DNA of 64,000 nt, from assembly GCA_020091685.1 (NCBI GenBank), contig CM034603.1, positions 37,461,260-37,525,259 on the forward strand, given 5' to 3'. Position 1 is the stretch's first letter. Each line of letters begins with the position of its first letter. Below are positions 1-12,900 of this stretch, one piece after another. The DNA is from Lutjanus erythropterus (Eukaryota; Chordata; Actinopteri; Lutjaniformes; Lutjanidae). The position numbers and the translations under genes are program-made. The notes beneath the pieces were generated by a model. It did no database searches, was not told the origin of the DNA, and was given only the letters and a program-made list of their open reading frames with translations.

Positions 1-432
1 TTTGGTGCAGAAACACGTCAACAAAATGTAAAAGACACAAAAATGAGACATACAGAAAAATTCAGTTATGAAAACCGATTTGGACGGGAAGGTGAGGGAT
101 GAAATATTCATCGTGCTTCTCAGTAATATAACCAACACTCTACTACATTTTAACCGGCGGGAAGTTACAGGATGATCTGTGATAGAAATGTATGTTCAGC
201 AGCACAAAGCCAAAAAAGTGTCGGAAAGCTGAAGAGGAGGCAAAGATACTGTGCAAAGTGAATTTTAGTCAGAAATCACACTCTTTCTCAGAGTTATAAC
301 TCAGTCAGATCTGAACACAGACATGGAAGATGTTCAGACTCAGACTGACTTACACTTACACACTATATTTTGTTATATATTTTTCTTGTCGTTTTCTTGT
401 TTATAGCTTTTTTCATCCATTTTTCCTCTCCA

Positions 433-560
433 TTTTCAATTCAAATTGCTTTATTGGCATGGCAACTCTAACACTGTACATATCGCCAAAGCAAAGCATT
501 TCTGAAAATGTTAAATATATAAAAGCACATCGAAAACAGACTATACCAAATAAAAAAACC
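433..560. repeat. degenerate dispersed repeat
   Basis: The stretch around CTTTATTGGCATGGCAACTC followed by GCCAAAGCAAAGCA resembles a repeat tail that I remember as common in fish genomes. There is no second copy in this window, so the call rests on memory alone. Confidence 0.3.
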
Positions 561-2611
561 CACAAATACTACAACAAATGAGCACATTACAGAAAAGAAT
601 ACTGTAAAACAAAACAAATATAATTAACTACATCAATAACCAGAGCGTAAAAATCTATTAATCAATTCAAATCTTCTTTTCTTTTTGCATTACCTATCTG
701 TGTGAGACATACTATAAAAAAAGAGGGACGTGAGGTTCTGAATCTTAATATTTAGATTCGTAATCAGTGATAGTAATTCTATTTTGATTTGCTCCAGTTC
801 ATAACTGGGGGAGATCCATGATAAGCCTTGTTGGCTTTTAGCCTCCCTCGCATATTCTTGAAACTATTTATATTGTTTTGTTTTTTAATATGTGCTAAAT
901 CAAATCAAAATCACATGCAAGGATCATCATCTCTGACGTTCATAAATACATGCTTCAGGACCTGCATGAGAATCATCACATTTGAAGTTTTCCTCAGTAT
1001 TAAAGTAATCCAGTGATAGTTGTCTATCATCCATGTGTACACTGCAAACAGGTTAACAACAAGTTAAGCTAAGCTAACCTAAGTATATGAAATAATATTG
1101 ATAAGCTCCGACTTTATCGATCCTTTTATTGTTTCTTCTTAACGTTTTGGTGTGATTTATCATCATGCTGCAGCCTTGACCCCTGCTCTCTGTGCCACAT
1201 CACATTTGTATGCTGTGGTCTGGAAACAAGATTTAGTTATATTTAAAATACATTTAAAAAACAATTATTCTCTAATGTTAAAGAGTCTTGATTGAAGCAA
1301 TGAGGAGTATCAACAAGAGCCGTAGTATTGATAAAATCCTGACAATTGCCATCCTTACTTCCTGCTGACTCTGCTGACTTCATAATTACTACAGCCATGA
1401 GAAGCTGCAGCCTCCCAGTCAACATAAATATGGGTCATAATCAGCTGCTTGCGCAGACGATATACTGGCACATTTTTTTTGGTGAGGTTGGACTGATTAA
1501 AATGGGATTTAAGGAGGACTGAACCAGGTCACTGGGAAACCAGTCAGTCCGGGCCCACTCAAACATCAACGAGTTTTAACTGTGACTGTTATGTCTTCAT
1601 AAACCTCATATTGCCGTATGAATCACTGAAAAATGACCCATTTTGTTTCATGAGGACCTGGAATTTAAGGTCATCTCTACCTCACTCCAGAAAAAGATCT
1701 GACCCTGTTATCAGCCTTCAGCCTGAGACATTTCACTCTAACCAGCACCATTTTACTGTTTGGCATTTGGAGATGATATGATGTTAATTTCATTATCTGG
1801 TACTTTACAATTGCACATACACACCAAGACTGAAAGTTCAGCAGCAGGTGGAAGACTTATGATCCTATCCTCAGTCTTTAGTTGAATTTTTTTTGCAGGA
1901 TTATCATTAATGCAGCTGTTTGATCAGCAGATGCATCTATGATCTTAACAGAATGAGGTTATTTGTTCTAACAGTAGATGGATATGTGAAAATAACATAA
2001 TTTTCCTTGTGGTTTTCAGCTCAGGGGTGTGGTCCTCCTCTGTCTAAAGGCTCAGAGCCATCTGTTCTGCAGATTCCATTATGCGAGTAAGAAAAAGACA
2101 TCTGCACGTCCCAGAGCCCAAATGTTTTCCAGATCTAATTATCCCTTAAATTATCCCTTAAAGGCTACGGAGCGGGAGGAGTCCTCAGCCTCGTCTCGTC
2201 CTGAGCTCCTCATCCATCATCCAGGAGACGGCGGCAAACATCATGAGCCATCAGGAGCAGAGCGTGGAGGGATGAGAAGGCGAGGAAATGTTTTTTTTAA
2301 ACGGAAAGGTTGTGACGTGTCAAACGTCTGTTCATTTTAAGACATGACAGCTTCACGCTCCAAATTAAAAACATACAACATCAGAGATTTTCCAAAGCTC
2401 CTGTTCAATACTTAAAGGTTAAAGCAACTTTGCCAATAAATCTGGTCGCTATTGTAAATATATATATCTGTCTGTCCATCAGAGTTCTCTCTTCGGTTCT
2501 CCAACCAAACATGCCAGAAGAAAATCTATAAAATCCACACTGTCTGTGGTTTTTGATTGACATGTTCATTCGCAACCATCACAATATTCAATATGCACAT
2601 ATGGCTGGAAA
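561..2611. other. no recognised feature
   Basis: AT-rich intronic sequence. Short open frames here (for example 2029-2340 plus) show no family resemblance and no splice-site framing. Confidence 0.5.
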
Positions 2612-2872
2612 GTAGAGCTGACATAAGTAATCGTTTAGCTGACAGACAGAAAATTAATCTGCAATGATTTTGATGACTAGTTTAAGTGATTTTTCAAGCA
2701 AAAAATGCCAAAATCTGTTGTGTTTTGCTCCCTTTCATATTGGTTTGATAATATTTCTGGAGTGACGGTAAGAGAAAACAAGCATCAAGTTGGGCTTTAA
2801 GAAGTTATAACGGGTATTTTTCTCTAATTTCTAACATTTTATACATTAAATGATTAATCAATTAGTTGTAGA
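2612..2872. repeat. AT-rich element, GCTGCAACTAAC family
   Basis: Begins with a degraded AGAGCTGACATAAGTAATCG end and finishes with AAATGATTAATCAATTAGTTG. The core contains TTTTTCAAGCAAAAAATGCC, which recurs near 8620 in this window (TTTTTAAACAAAAAATGTC). Both ends are the ATTAATCGATTA-type termini seen better preserved at 28786-29113. Non-autonomous and without coding capacity. Confidence 0.55.
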
Positions 2873-2883
2873 AAATAAACAGG

Positions 2884-3120
2884 AAATAGGGCTGTGACAT
2901 TAACTGCAATGCGGTGATCATATATTCATTTTGAAGGGTCAAACTCATGTCATTGCATTATGCAATGTGTTTGAGATCAGAGCTACACACACACCAAGTT
3001 TGGAACACTGCCTCTGATTGGTTAACATTTAACCCAAAGCATCATGGGTTTGCCAGTGGATGGCTAACAACATGCTAACAAAGACAACAACTGTTTTCAA
3101 GGTGGAAAATGGATAAATAA
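2884..3120. repeat. possible hAT-like element end
   Basis: Starts ATAGGGCTGTGACATTAACTG, the same AGGGCTG terminus as the better-defined elements at 14734 and 28786. The far end was not located, so the right boundary is a guess. Confidence 0.3.
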
Positions 3121-3250
3121 CCACAGAAGATTCAACTGTGCCAGAGTCGACGCTGTAATGATACAGTAGTATTAGCATTAGCTCAAAGTAAGCCTTTCCT
3201 GCTCAGCTTACTTAGGGGCAACAGATGAGACTTTTCTTGATCTTGAGAAG

Positions 3251-3320
3251 CTGCAGCGTTTATTAACTGACACACTGTAATTTGAACTGTACATTTACTG
3301 CCACACGGACAACTTACTGC
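3251..3320. repeat. dispersed repeat, copy 1
   Basis: Matches 22190-22260 in the same orientation: both read CTGCA..TTTATT.ACTGACA, then AACTGTACATT.ACTGCCA, then GACAACTT. The shared block is about 70 bp with scattered differences, as expected for two old copies of one interspersed repeat. Confidence 0.55.
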
Positions 3321-3420
3321 TAAGTTAAAGTTTCTGCACCTTCATTTTTATCTTGACAAACCTGTGAAGTTCTGTGCCTGCATCCTGTGGTAGCTCCTGC
3401 TAGACGCCTCCAGAACCACA

Positions 3421-5103
3421 TTTCACCGCATTTCATTCATTTTTCATGTTTCCATGTTATTTCTCTGTTTTCACTCCCTCTTCTGCCTCAGATGGATTCA
3501 AACATGCAGCCAACAAAAGGTGCACACATTCACCAGCTGACTGATGAGAATATGGAACGTTCCTGACAGCTGCAGCAAAGTTTTTCTTTGTCGGCAAACA
3601 AACAAAAGAGGAAATCGTGATCCAATGTCATTCAGTTTCAGAGTTTTTTCTGATGTTGCAAAATTACTTCCATCAAGAGTGTTTTTATTTGTTTGTTTAC
3701 GTGGTTCTCAGTTGACAGCTTGGCTTGTTTTCAAAGATTACCAGGATGTGGAAACTGGAAGAAAAGAAACTTAAGAAGTCTTTCACAAAGAAAGGCTGAA
3801 CAGCGTTATTTTCCATCATTGAAACAAAGTCTGAAGGTTCAGTCAAACCTGCTGATCTGATTCCAGCTGTCCTTGTCCAGGAAGAGACAGTGAATCCAGC
3901 TGATCAGACACAGTGAAAAGTCATTGTCCTTCTTACACAGGAGCTGCTGCTGGTGCCCTTTACGAATGTTTGGAATTGGAAAATCCAACTTGTCAAGTCA
4001 GCAGTCCCCCCGATCCCTCTGCCATCGTCTCCCGCTGTGTCCTCTCCTGCCCTTCAAACACCACACGTGGGGCGGCATCTTTGCCAGCGATTTGGCCTCA
4101 TTATGTGTAAAATATTACCGGATACACCCTCACTGCCTCTGCTCGTTCAGTTCTGATTCGATTTTCATGCTAACATGACACCTCCTGTGTCTCTAACCCG
4201 GCCCCACAGCTCACCCTCACCCTTCACACACAGGTCTGAAAAAACAAGCTTCTTCACCTCTAATAGCAAAGAGAGGAATGAGAGGAAAGGATCACTTTAA
4301 AAATGTGATAAAGCACATAACTTTTCAATATTATTCTCTTTAAATTCACACCAGCGCTAAGGTTAAAACTAAACTCCACTAAAAGAAATCATTTTGCAGA
4401 AATATAGATATTCAGTGACAAACATAAAATCTGCAAATGACCATGTCTATCAACAATATATTCTGCTTATAGACAAATTAGCACTAATGCGACAAAAAAG
4501 TAACTAAATCACTTCTGCAAACTCTGATGAGTCATACTATAAATGCTAATTAGCAGTGTTCGTCAGCCATTAAAAAAGGTCATGTCAGCACTTTCAGCTC
4601 CCTTAAAGTCTTAATATCTTCTTAATGAAAAGATTGTTTCTAAAATTATTACCAAGACACACATTACAGACAGTGGAATGAGGTAATAAGGGTCAGAGCA
4701 CATGTAGAAAAGGATTTATTTGACAAGAGAAGTTTAAATCAGACTGTCTCCATTTGTAAACCAGCTTTGGAACTTTTACACCAAACCTGATGAGCTGTAT
4801 GTTAAACTTAGAAGGTCTCTTCAATACGCCTACAGCTCACCTCACCATTACTTTTCATATAATTAATATTATTAATTTTCTTTGAAGGATCTCTTCATTT
4901 TATGGGTTTCCTTTGTGTGTGTTAGTAGCTGTTTTGTCTGACAAAATAATCTTAACTCAAGATCTTTAGCCACAGGCCTGGCAGCCAGACGAATCTGTGA
5001 GCACAAGTTTGAGTTGTTCCACCCGTCCTGATCTCTTCAGGCCAGTCACACCTCTGTCTTTCATATGAGGCGGGTTTGATACGATGGCTGATGGAGGGAA
5101 TAC
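3421..5103. other. no recognised feature
   Basis: No repeat match inside the window and no convincing exon. Three overlapping open frames at 3913-4178 are in alternative frames of one moderately GC-rich stretch and look fortuitous. Confidence 0.5.
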
Positions 5104-5596
5104 AGCACCCTGACAACAGAGGAACCTATGAGAACATAGGACCGTGGGGACATAGGACCCAGGAGATTAAGGAAGTAGGACCCTGGGAAACATATGACCT
5201 TGGGCAGATGGGACTCTTGGAACAAAGGACCTTGGAAACACAGAACCCTGGGAACATAAGATCTTCAGAAGGTAGAACCCTGGGAAGACAGGAATTTAGA
5301 ACATAGGACTTGGGGAACATAGGACCCACAGGACCTTGGGCACATAGGACCCTTGGAAAATGGGAACTTTGAAACATAGGACCAATGGGAAATAGAACCC
5401 TGGGAACATGGGTTCCATGAGAAACTAGGTTGCCTGGAAGATGACCTTTCTAATATAGCACCTTGGGAACATAGGACCCTGATAACACAGGCTCTCTGGA
5501 CAATAACACCTTGGGAACACAGGACCCTGGAAGCACGCAACCTTGGGACCATAGGGTCCTGATAACACATGATCTTGGGACAACAGTACCTTGAGA
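5104..5596. repeat. 16-bp minisatellite (AACATAGGACCYTGGG)
   Basis: About 490 bp made of roughly 28-30 diverged units close to AACATAGGACCTTGGG. Unit spacing is mostly 15-17 bp, with a few longer merged units, for example around 5450. Because 16 is not a multiple of 3, three units make a 16-residue repeat in every frame. This explains the three overlapping open frames here, including 5126-5377 and 5265-5570 on the minus strand, with recurrent VLCSQG-like text. These frames are artefacts of the array, not genes. Confidence 0.9.
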
Positions 5597-5599
5597 AGA

Positions 5600-5945
5600 T
5601 TTGAAGGTTTGGTTATTTAGCAAATCATGCTAATGGGGACATGAATGTCAAAATCCAAATTTCATAAAGTGTTTGTGGAGAGATTTCAGGCTGAGGCCAA
5701 AATGTCAACCTCAGGGTGGTGCTACAGGAAAAGTCTGAAGATCAACAAAGTCAGTAAGATTCAACCTCTGGGGACCATCAACATCTGTAGAAACATTTAT
5801 AGCAATTCTGTAAATATAACATTACAAAATCCACATTTCTGATTGGTCTGTTGGATGGCAGTGTTGTTGATTGGTTGGTTCACCACACTGGTTATAAATG
5901 AAATATCTCAACAACTACTGAATGTGTCATCAGCCTGCAGAGAGA
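5600..5945. repeat. dispersed repeat resembling a common fish family
   Basis: Contains GACATGAATGTCAAAATCC followed by AAATTTCATAA, and further on TGAAATATCTCAACAACTACT. I remember these segments from a repeat that is widespread in fish. No second copy is in the window, so boundaries are approximate. The open frame 5843-6319 begins inside it. Confidence 0.45.
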
Positions 5946-7713
5946 CCAGGACGTCTGCCAACCCTCATTTCATATCTGCATCAGTCCCTGTTTCACATGA
6001 AGCATTGATGCACCCCTCTGTTGACTCTCAGCTCTCTCCAAAGCCTCATAGAAAAACATCAAAATCCCTTCTCAAACACAGAGTGCGCTCCCTTCTATCT
6101 CCTCACTGCCAAAACAGGTCGACTGCCTCCAAAAAACTGAGGAGAAAACAAACATGGTGGCACAGCCAATCACCTGAGGCTGAATCACCAGCATTCAGGA
6201 AGCCGGAAGCTTTATGGGGAGGGAGTCGTGTCTCAGGAGAAACCTCGGAGGAATTGGAAACGATGCTCCATTACAGCCCTGAGAGAGTGCAGGGGGCAGA
6301 GAGAGGCGGATGGGGGTAGAAAGGGTAGAACAAATGGTTCCTGGTGCAAAATAAAGCATAAATAAATGATGAGAGCGTAGTTCACACCGGAGCTAAGTGC
6401 TCTGTCAGCTGCAGGGAGAGTTAGCTGGAGAAGAGGTCAGCATCTGATACTACAGTCTCACGCTCACTGTAATTCTGTTGTAAAATCGCTGCTTGTAAAA
6501 GAAAAACAACAGTAAGCATCTACCACAACCAAACTCCACATTCAAAACAAAAGACCCAACACACCTCTTCTGTCCTCACAGTGAGGAGCAGTCCCTCCAG
6601 TCACAGAGGAAGTGGATGTTATGTTGATGGTTTTCAGATGAGATACCTGGACTTGATGCTAACACTGAAGTTTTTATGTTTGCAGACTTCATTATTAAGA
6701 AAAGCCAGCGTTACTTGATGCCAGACACTGTGTTTACATGGAGGACAACAGCTGAACTATACAGGCAACAACTGGATTTTAACCTGATTTCCATTTGTCA
6801 GGTTCTGGAATTACAGATAACACATTTACCAACAGGACTTGGGCTCAGTGACAGTTTATTGGGTTGCCTTTGCAAACCTGTGCAATAGTCATGCTGTTTA
6901 ATCAGCAGCTTGATATGCCAAAGCTGGCAGGTGGAGAGATTATCTTGGTAAAGGAGGAGTGCTCACACAGATTTCACCAAATGTGCTCAAAATTCAGAGA
7001 CAGAGAGAAAAGTTTGACATCTTTTTCTAAAACTGTTCTGTTTATATTCATTTATATTATATATTTGTTCAGTGTACGTTCTCTCCTACGTTAGGGTGTA
7101 AAATCGGGTTGGGCGATGTCTACCATATGACAATGTCCACAATGAAACATCACTCATGGACAAGGACATCATTGGTGGTGGGCTGTCCCACAGCAGTGAA
7201 GTCAGAATGTCAGACAATCAGTGTTTCCTAAAGCCAAATGACGTCCTCAAATGTGTTTTACTTAGATCGAAACTAGCTTCTAGAGGGAATATGGACAACA
7301 ATTCAGCCCCAAATCTGACTGAATGTTTACATTTTTATTAATTTCCTCAGGTATGGAACAAACTGACAGCAGACATTAACTTGAACAAACACAGAAAATC
7401 TGCAGCCGTAATGAGACCCTGTCCTGTGTTCCAGACACACGTTGTGATTCAGACTGAGGAGGCAGGTGGATTTTTACATAAAAATGTCTTAATGCGGCAT
7501 TAAAGTAAAACATTACCCCTCCAATCAGCCTCATCTACCACCAACACAGGAGGAAGAGGGGTGATAATTTTCGCCTGGAGGTCTACAGAGGAAGCTTTTA
7601 GAGTGAGTCTGGGAGCCACAGCCTGGTTAAATACCGTCTGGTTCAGACCGCAGGCTGTCACTTTCCAAAATGGATCCTAGAGAGGGGAAGGCAGAGCGCG
7701 GCGTAAACAGCAG
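5946..7713. other. no recognised feature
   Basis: The 158-codon open frame 5843-6319 (plus) covers the left part. Its translation is Ser/Arg/Glu-rich without a recognisable domain, and it starts in a repeat, so it is not called. The remainder shows nothing. Confidence 0.5.
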
Positions 7714-7745
7714 ACACACACACACGCGCGCGCACACACACACAC
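7714..7745. repeat. (CA)n/(CG)n microsatellite
   Basis: Alternating CA with a CGCGCGCG interruption, a purine-pyrimidine alternating tract of the type that can adopt Z-DNA. Confidence 0.95.
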
Positions 7746-7863
7746 TGACAGAAAGCTGCTGCCGCTTGTGAACAGGCTGGAGGAGACTGTGTGTTCAAGT
7801 GTGTATGTATGTTGAGCTGGGGAAAGTGTGAGAGTGTGAGAGGCAGGATAGAGAAGATGCTAA

Positions 7864-7865
<2 letters not shown>

Positions 7866-7916
<51 letters not shown>

Positions 7917-7953
7917 TGTGTGTGTGTGTGTGTGTGTGTGTGCGTGCGCGCGC
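7866..7953. repeat. (GT)n microsatellite ending in GC alternation
   Basis: Two GT blocks separated by a TTTTT interruption near 7913, ending in GCGTGCGCGCGC. It produces a spurious Cys/Val-rich open frame at 7791-8000. Confidence 0.97.
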
Positions 7954-8398
7954 ATCATAAGGTGGTAATGGTGGCTAATGTCTCCTGTGTGGAGAGCTAG
8001 CAGCTAATGGAGCTGCACTGCAGCTGCAGTGTATCAGAATTCATGTGTGCTTGTTGTTATTATCTAAAGGAACATTCCCTGATTTTATTAAAGAGTCCTA
8101 AAACTAAACTTGTACCTATTTTTTGATTTTTAAGTCCAGAGAAACAACATTTCGAGAGTATGTAGCCTCTGTATGGATAGGCAGCCAGGACATAATGCTG
8201 ACAATTAGATCTGAATGTGGGTGTGTCATAATTCAACGTATCATGTTGTAGCTCTGCACTAAAGGTTGCCGATTGATTTATGGGTGGACGTCAGGATATT
8301 ATTGGCTGAAATTCCTTGGTTCAAGCCTTCATGCACACAAAAGAAATTCATACACAAGAAATTGATTTTTAGTGTGTGTGTGCATGGGTGGCATATAT

Positions 8399-8418
8399 TC
8401 AATCAATCAATCAATCAA
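8399..8418. repeat. (AATC)n microsatellite
   Basis: About five tandem AATC units. Confidence 0.9.
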
Positions 8419-8527
8419 ACTTTTTGCACTTTTCATGCAGAGTGCAAAATATATAGATAAAAAAGCATGTTTCATTTCATCTTGTTGTTAAGAATGGATT
8501 GATATTTACAAAAAGGGATCTGTGCTA

Positions 8528-8786
8528 AAGTTGCAATGATTAGTCGATTAATTTATCAGTCAATCTAAGAATATTAATTAAATGAAACTATTCTGGAAAT
8601 AGATAAATCATTTAAGTCACTTTTTAAACAAAAAATGTCAAGATCTGATGGTTCCAGGTTCTCAAATCTGAGAACTTGCTGCTTTTCTCTGTCGTACATT
8701 ATTCTTTACAGACCAAAGGATTGATTTGACAAATGGTCAGCAAAGTAATCAATAATGAAAACAACCATTAACTGCAGTTGCCCTTA
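8528..8786. repeat. AT-rich element, GCTGCAACTAAC family
   Basis: Left end GTTGCAATGATTAGTCGATTA and right end AACTGCAGTTGCCCTTA, with the internal AAACAAAAAATGTC and GACCAAAGGATTGAT segments. The closest relative in the window is 2612-2872. Old, diverged copy. Confidence 0.55.
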
Positions 8787-8837
8787 TTTATACACACTTC
8801 ATCATTTGGTGAGGAACTAGATAAATAGTTGCATGTA

Positions 8838-9005
8838 ACAGGCCTTTTCCACCAGCGCTTTTGGTCACCCTGAGCCAAACCGTACCACGCCAAATTGCAT
8901 TTCCATTATCACTTTCAGCGCACCAAGCTGCACCAAACCGTGCCCAAGATGGACCTACTCCGGGGTGGGGCCAAAATGAGCCAAACCCACTATGGTGACT
9001 ATGGT
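8838..9005. repeat. probable miniature transposon end
   Basis: AGGCCTTTTCCACCAGCGCT followed by GAGCCAAACCGTACCA and GCATTTCCATTATCACTTTC resembles the terminus of a miniature transposon known to me from fish genomes. It includes short internal palindromic GAGCCAAAC/CACCAAACC motifs. No partner end was found. Confidence 0.4.
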
Positions 9006-10109
9006 GACAAATCTCATTTAAACAATACTAACAATCTATGCTAGCAGATCTGTGAGGTTGTACTTTGCAACTTGTGCAAACTTGAGCACATGCATTTGGA
9101 CATTTTAGCTCGCTTTTTGTTGGAAGACTGTTTGACAAGTTATCTTGTTTCACTTTATCATTACAGACAGAATCACCATGACGTTGCACTAATAACTGAC
9201 AGCTTTGAATATGGAGATGCGTGAAATTGGCAAATGTGTTTATTTCAGTTGCTATTTTCAACCTTAACTGTAACATTTATAGATTTCTGATAAAACAAGG
9301 TGCTCTGACCTTTCTGACATTCCTGCTGTACTTGTTTTAAGCACTGTGTTAATTTGTGAGCGTGTTTGAAAGACCACCCTCACCACCGGTCGGGCTAACT
9401 CTGCCTGGATAGCACTCAGTTTCAGGGACGTTTGATGCTTGGAATATTTGTGTACCCGACTTCAACGTCTGGGCCTTACTGCAGTTTATGCTGCAAAATA
9501 GTGATTTGTAGATGGTTGGTATCATTTTTTTTTTTTTTTTGAGAGAGAGAGAAAGTGTGCAGTGGTGTTGGAGCAAGGTAAAGACTGGATAAGGTGAGTG
9601 AGAGGGAATCAGAGAAATGAAATGTTATTTTATGATTGTTTCATGGTGGTTATGGTCAAAGCACAAATGAAGACACCCTGCACACGGCTGCACAACTCTG
9701 TGCTAATCCCTGAAGCTGTCATTTTCTTTAGTCTGTGGCCCAACTGGTAAATTAGGTCTCCAACCTGTGAAAGCTTTAAACATGAATTTTGGATGAATGA
9801 GATGTATACACTTTGAAATGATCATGAAAAAAAGAAAACATTCAACATGGTGCTGCCATTAAATTGCATGTACATGACGCAGAGGTTTTCCACCCAGGAG
9901 TTATTGTACGTGCACACAATGATTCGTTCTTTACCCCATGCTGTGAGATGATCCACTACAAAACACAACACGCTCGCACGCACATTCTGCCATCACCAGG
10001 AGATTAGTCTGTAATGTGTATGAACACACACAAATTACACAGCAAGAAAAAACAGCTGCACCAGCTAATTAACTGCAAATTCATTGTTAACACAAACTGT
10101 GTCAAACCT
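9006..10109. other. no recognised gene; T16 and GA tract
   Basis: A poly-T run of about 16 bases at 9525-9540 is followed directly by (GA)n to 9555. Otherwise unassigned intronic sequence. Confidence 0.5.
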
Positions 10110-10156
10110 TCCCCCAGAACCCCCTCCCTCCCTCTCTCTCCCTCCCTCCTTCTCAC

Positions 10157-10203
<47 letters not shown>
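10110..10203. repeat. (CT)n-rich then (CA)n microsatellite
   Basis: A polypyrimidine block of CCCT/CTCT units runs into about 24 CA dinucleotides at 10155-10203. Confidence 0.95.
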
Positions 10204-10206
<3 letters not shown>

Positions 10207-12590
10207 GGCTTCCATGTGGCTGCAGTCAATCTTGGTCAGGCAGGAAGATGCTAACACAGTTAGCATGGAGTAGCTCAGCAAACCAGCAGCTCGCTAATGT
10301 CTCTAAATAGCCCAGACCTCGCTCTAATTGCTACAAGCTCTCTGATTGGAGCAGCCGGTCATACATCATCAGCTAATGAAGAGGAAGCTCCCGACTGAAT
10401 CTGCAGAGTAATGACGATGAGCCAGACGTGAAGCAGTCATGATTCAGACACAAAAAGATTCAGGATGATGATCTAATCCAGAGCACAGTTCAGTGAGTTT
10501 AATGAGGTAATAAGTTAGTTTTTTACTGTCATGATGAAGCACAGAATGACCAGAATGCACTGTGTCCACCAGACTCTAAGGTTAGGAAGCTTCAGAGACA
10601 CAAATCAACTTTCTGTGCTACAGCATGAAGCCAGACGACATGAACAACATCCTGCATCTACATCTGATTAAAGAAGAAAATGAAAGTCTCCTACATGTCA
10701 ACAAGATGACCAAGACGACTTTCCCTCGAGGAAGACTTTTGCTTATTGGCTTTCTTCCCAAGAGAAAAGCGAGAAGATCAACACCTCTCTCCTATCTGTT
10801 TAATAACTAAGCTCTGTGATGGCTTAGTTTAGCTTAGCATGAGGCATGAAAACAGCATGCAGCCTGCCTGCCCCTCTAAAGCTCACCAGGATTCCTTTAT
10901 ATCATACAAACGAGGCGTTCAACTCATACAAAAACTGAACGTCTTGAGGCTCATTATGCTCTGCGTTAGATACGCATGGAGATACGGACAGAACCTCCAG
11001 TCCGGACTCTTTGTTTATTTTTTCCATACTTCTGAAAGCTAGTGTAGCCAGTAGCTGTGATTAGCTAGCAAAACAGAGTAGAAGCCACTTCCTATATAGG
11101 AAGTGTGGAGAGGGCGGGGATTATTTCCACATTCATGAATCCTAGAATATTAAAGGAAGGCAAGATGTAGAGTTATATGTAAGTTATTTTAACACGGTAT
11201 TTGAACTTTGCAAAAAAAAGCATATCAAACACAATTCATTACTTCTCACAGAGCATTATATATTGTTTAAAACATGACTGGGGGTGGATTTTAACATCCA
11301 TGCTAACGTAAAGGATGCATCGAAGTACATGGGCAGTGACGTTTATATCGTTTGAAACGTACGTGCCTATTTTAGTACATACAGGAAGCATAAATGAGCT
11401 TTTATGCTGCTAAAGGGTAGCTTGTGCATCAGTATAAGAAGACAAGCGGCGCGACAAAGCAGCATCATGATTTGATGACCTGAGACAAGAACAAACCTCC
11501 ACATTTTTGCACCTCTCTACACTCTTCTTCCCATACTGGCACTGAACGTTGGCACTGGACTTAAAAGCATGCATGCAGTGCAGATTAATCAAATATAGAT
11601 GTAATTCCAAGGGATGTATATATATATATATACACACCTCTTCACCATCCTTTTTTAGTTTTCTGGTCGCTCTGGTGAGGTGGAGGACCGTAACATTGAA
11701 CAACAGCAGCAATGAATGCTTTATCTACATGATAGTGATCAAATTTCTAATCTGTTTTCTTTGCAAAAATTTAAAATGCACATAAAAAGAGGTTTATGAC
11801 AATATGCCTAACAACTCAACTCCTATTTCTGGATTTCTGACACTTCCCTGCACACAGATATGGAACGAAGCAGAGGTGTTCAAATGTTCCGTCAGCAGCG
11901 GTTACAAAAGCTTTTAGTCTGTCATTTACCTCCACATCGATTTTCTTGGTGGGCCGCTGCCTTTGTTTTAGCTCTTCCTCTTTTCATACAGTACAAACAT
12001 CATTGCTGATGAAACTCGCACAGCAGGGAGGCGAGTCTGAGCCTTTGAGCGTTTGCATCATGTATCCTGAGGCCAGCAGCACCCTGAGGCCATCCTGACC
12101 CACTTTCTCCACAAACACACAATTAGAGAGAGGCAGCAGGTTTGTGGCAGCGCCTCCGTCTTCCTCCTTTCATACACTCATCTATTAAATATGGTCTAAG
12201 ATGGTCATTTATTTATTTTAGTGCTTATTTATTCAGCAAATCCTGTCAAGATTCAAAAGCAGTTTTATTTTTTACTTTCTTTCAAATTTATTTTGTCAAC
12301 CGTCAGTGTACAGTAGGATCAGTCATGCAGTACAGTATAGTGCTTCAAAGTTAATCAGAGATTTTTGTGGCTTCATTTTTGTTGAATATTTATCAGACTC
12401 ACAAATCAGAATTTCTTTAGATAGATAAACCACAAGGAATCCATTCAACCACAGCATTCCTCTGTCGGTGAAAAGACTGACGAAACTACTTGATTTGGAA
12501 AAGAAAGAAGTGCAACAATTACACAAAAACTATAAATAGACACTGACGATAACAATAGTTGCTGCCACTACACAGGATCCAAACTCTCTG
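10204..12590. other. no recognised feature
   Basis: Contains a short (TA)n tract at about 11615-11632. No open frame in it has an identifiable domain. Confidence 0.5.
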
Positions 12591-12900
12591 AAGCACGGAT
12601 TCAAACAATAATCAGATGCCCACATGAACACTGGCCATTAAGGGTTCCCTTCACATGCTTCCAATGGAAGTGATGGGAGGGGGAAAAAGCCCCGGGTTTG
12701 GCATTGGGGCTGTCGCCATCTTGTTTTTTGGAGCCAAAAGTGACCATATTTGGATGAGAGCGTGTAGCTGGGCAGGATTGCTGTGCCTCTAATCTGATTG
12801 GACCTGACTGAGAACCAGAGGACATGCTGTGATAGCGATAAAGCATACCCGTCTTTATCGTCTGTTTTACTCTGAATGGGACCATAATTCACTAAAAATA
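12591..12900. repeat. composite of two dispersed repeats
   Basis: The left half (AACAATAATCAGATGCCCAC, then GAACACTGGCCATTAAGGGT) belongs to the family also seen at 35022 (AACAATAATCAGGT). The right half (GTCGCCATCTTGTTTTTTGG, GTGACCATATTTGGATGAGA) resembles another fish repeat that I recall. The two overlapping minus-strand open frames here are therefore not called as genes. Confidence 0.5.

Noticed and set aside
5126-5570. Overlapping minus-strand ORFs (83 and 101 codons) with a Cys/Ser/Gln-rich repeated motif
   Set aside because: They are translations of the 16-bp minisatellite; all frames look repetitive because the period is not a multiple of three.
5843-6319. 158-codon plus-strand ORF
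   Set aside because: It starts in a dispersed repeat and shows no domain, no splice context and no codon bias.
7791-8000. Cys/Val-rich ORF
   Set aside because: It is encoded by the GT microsatellite.
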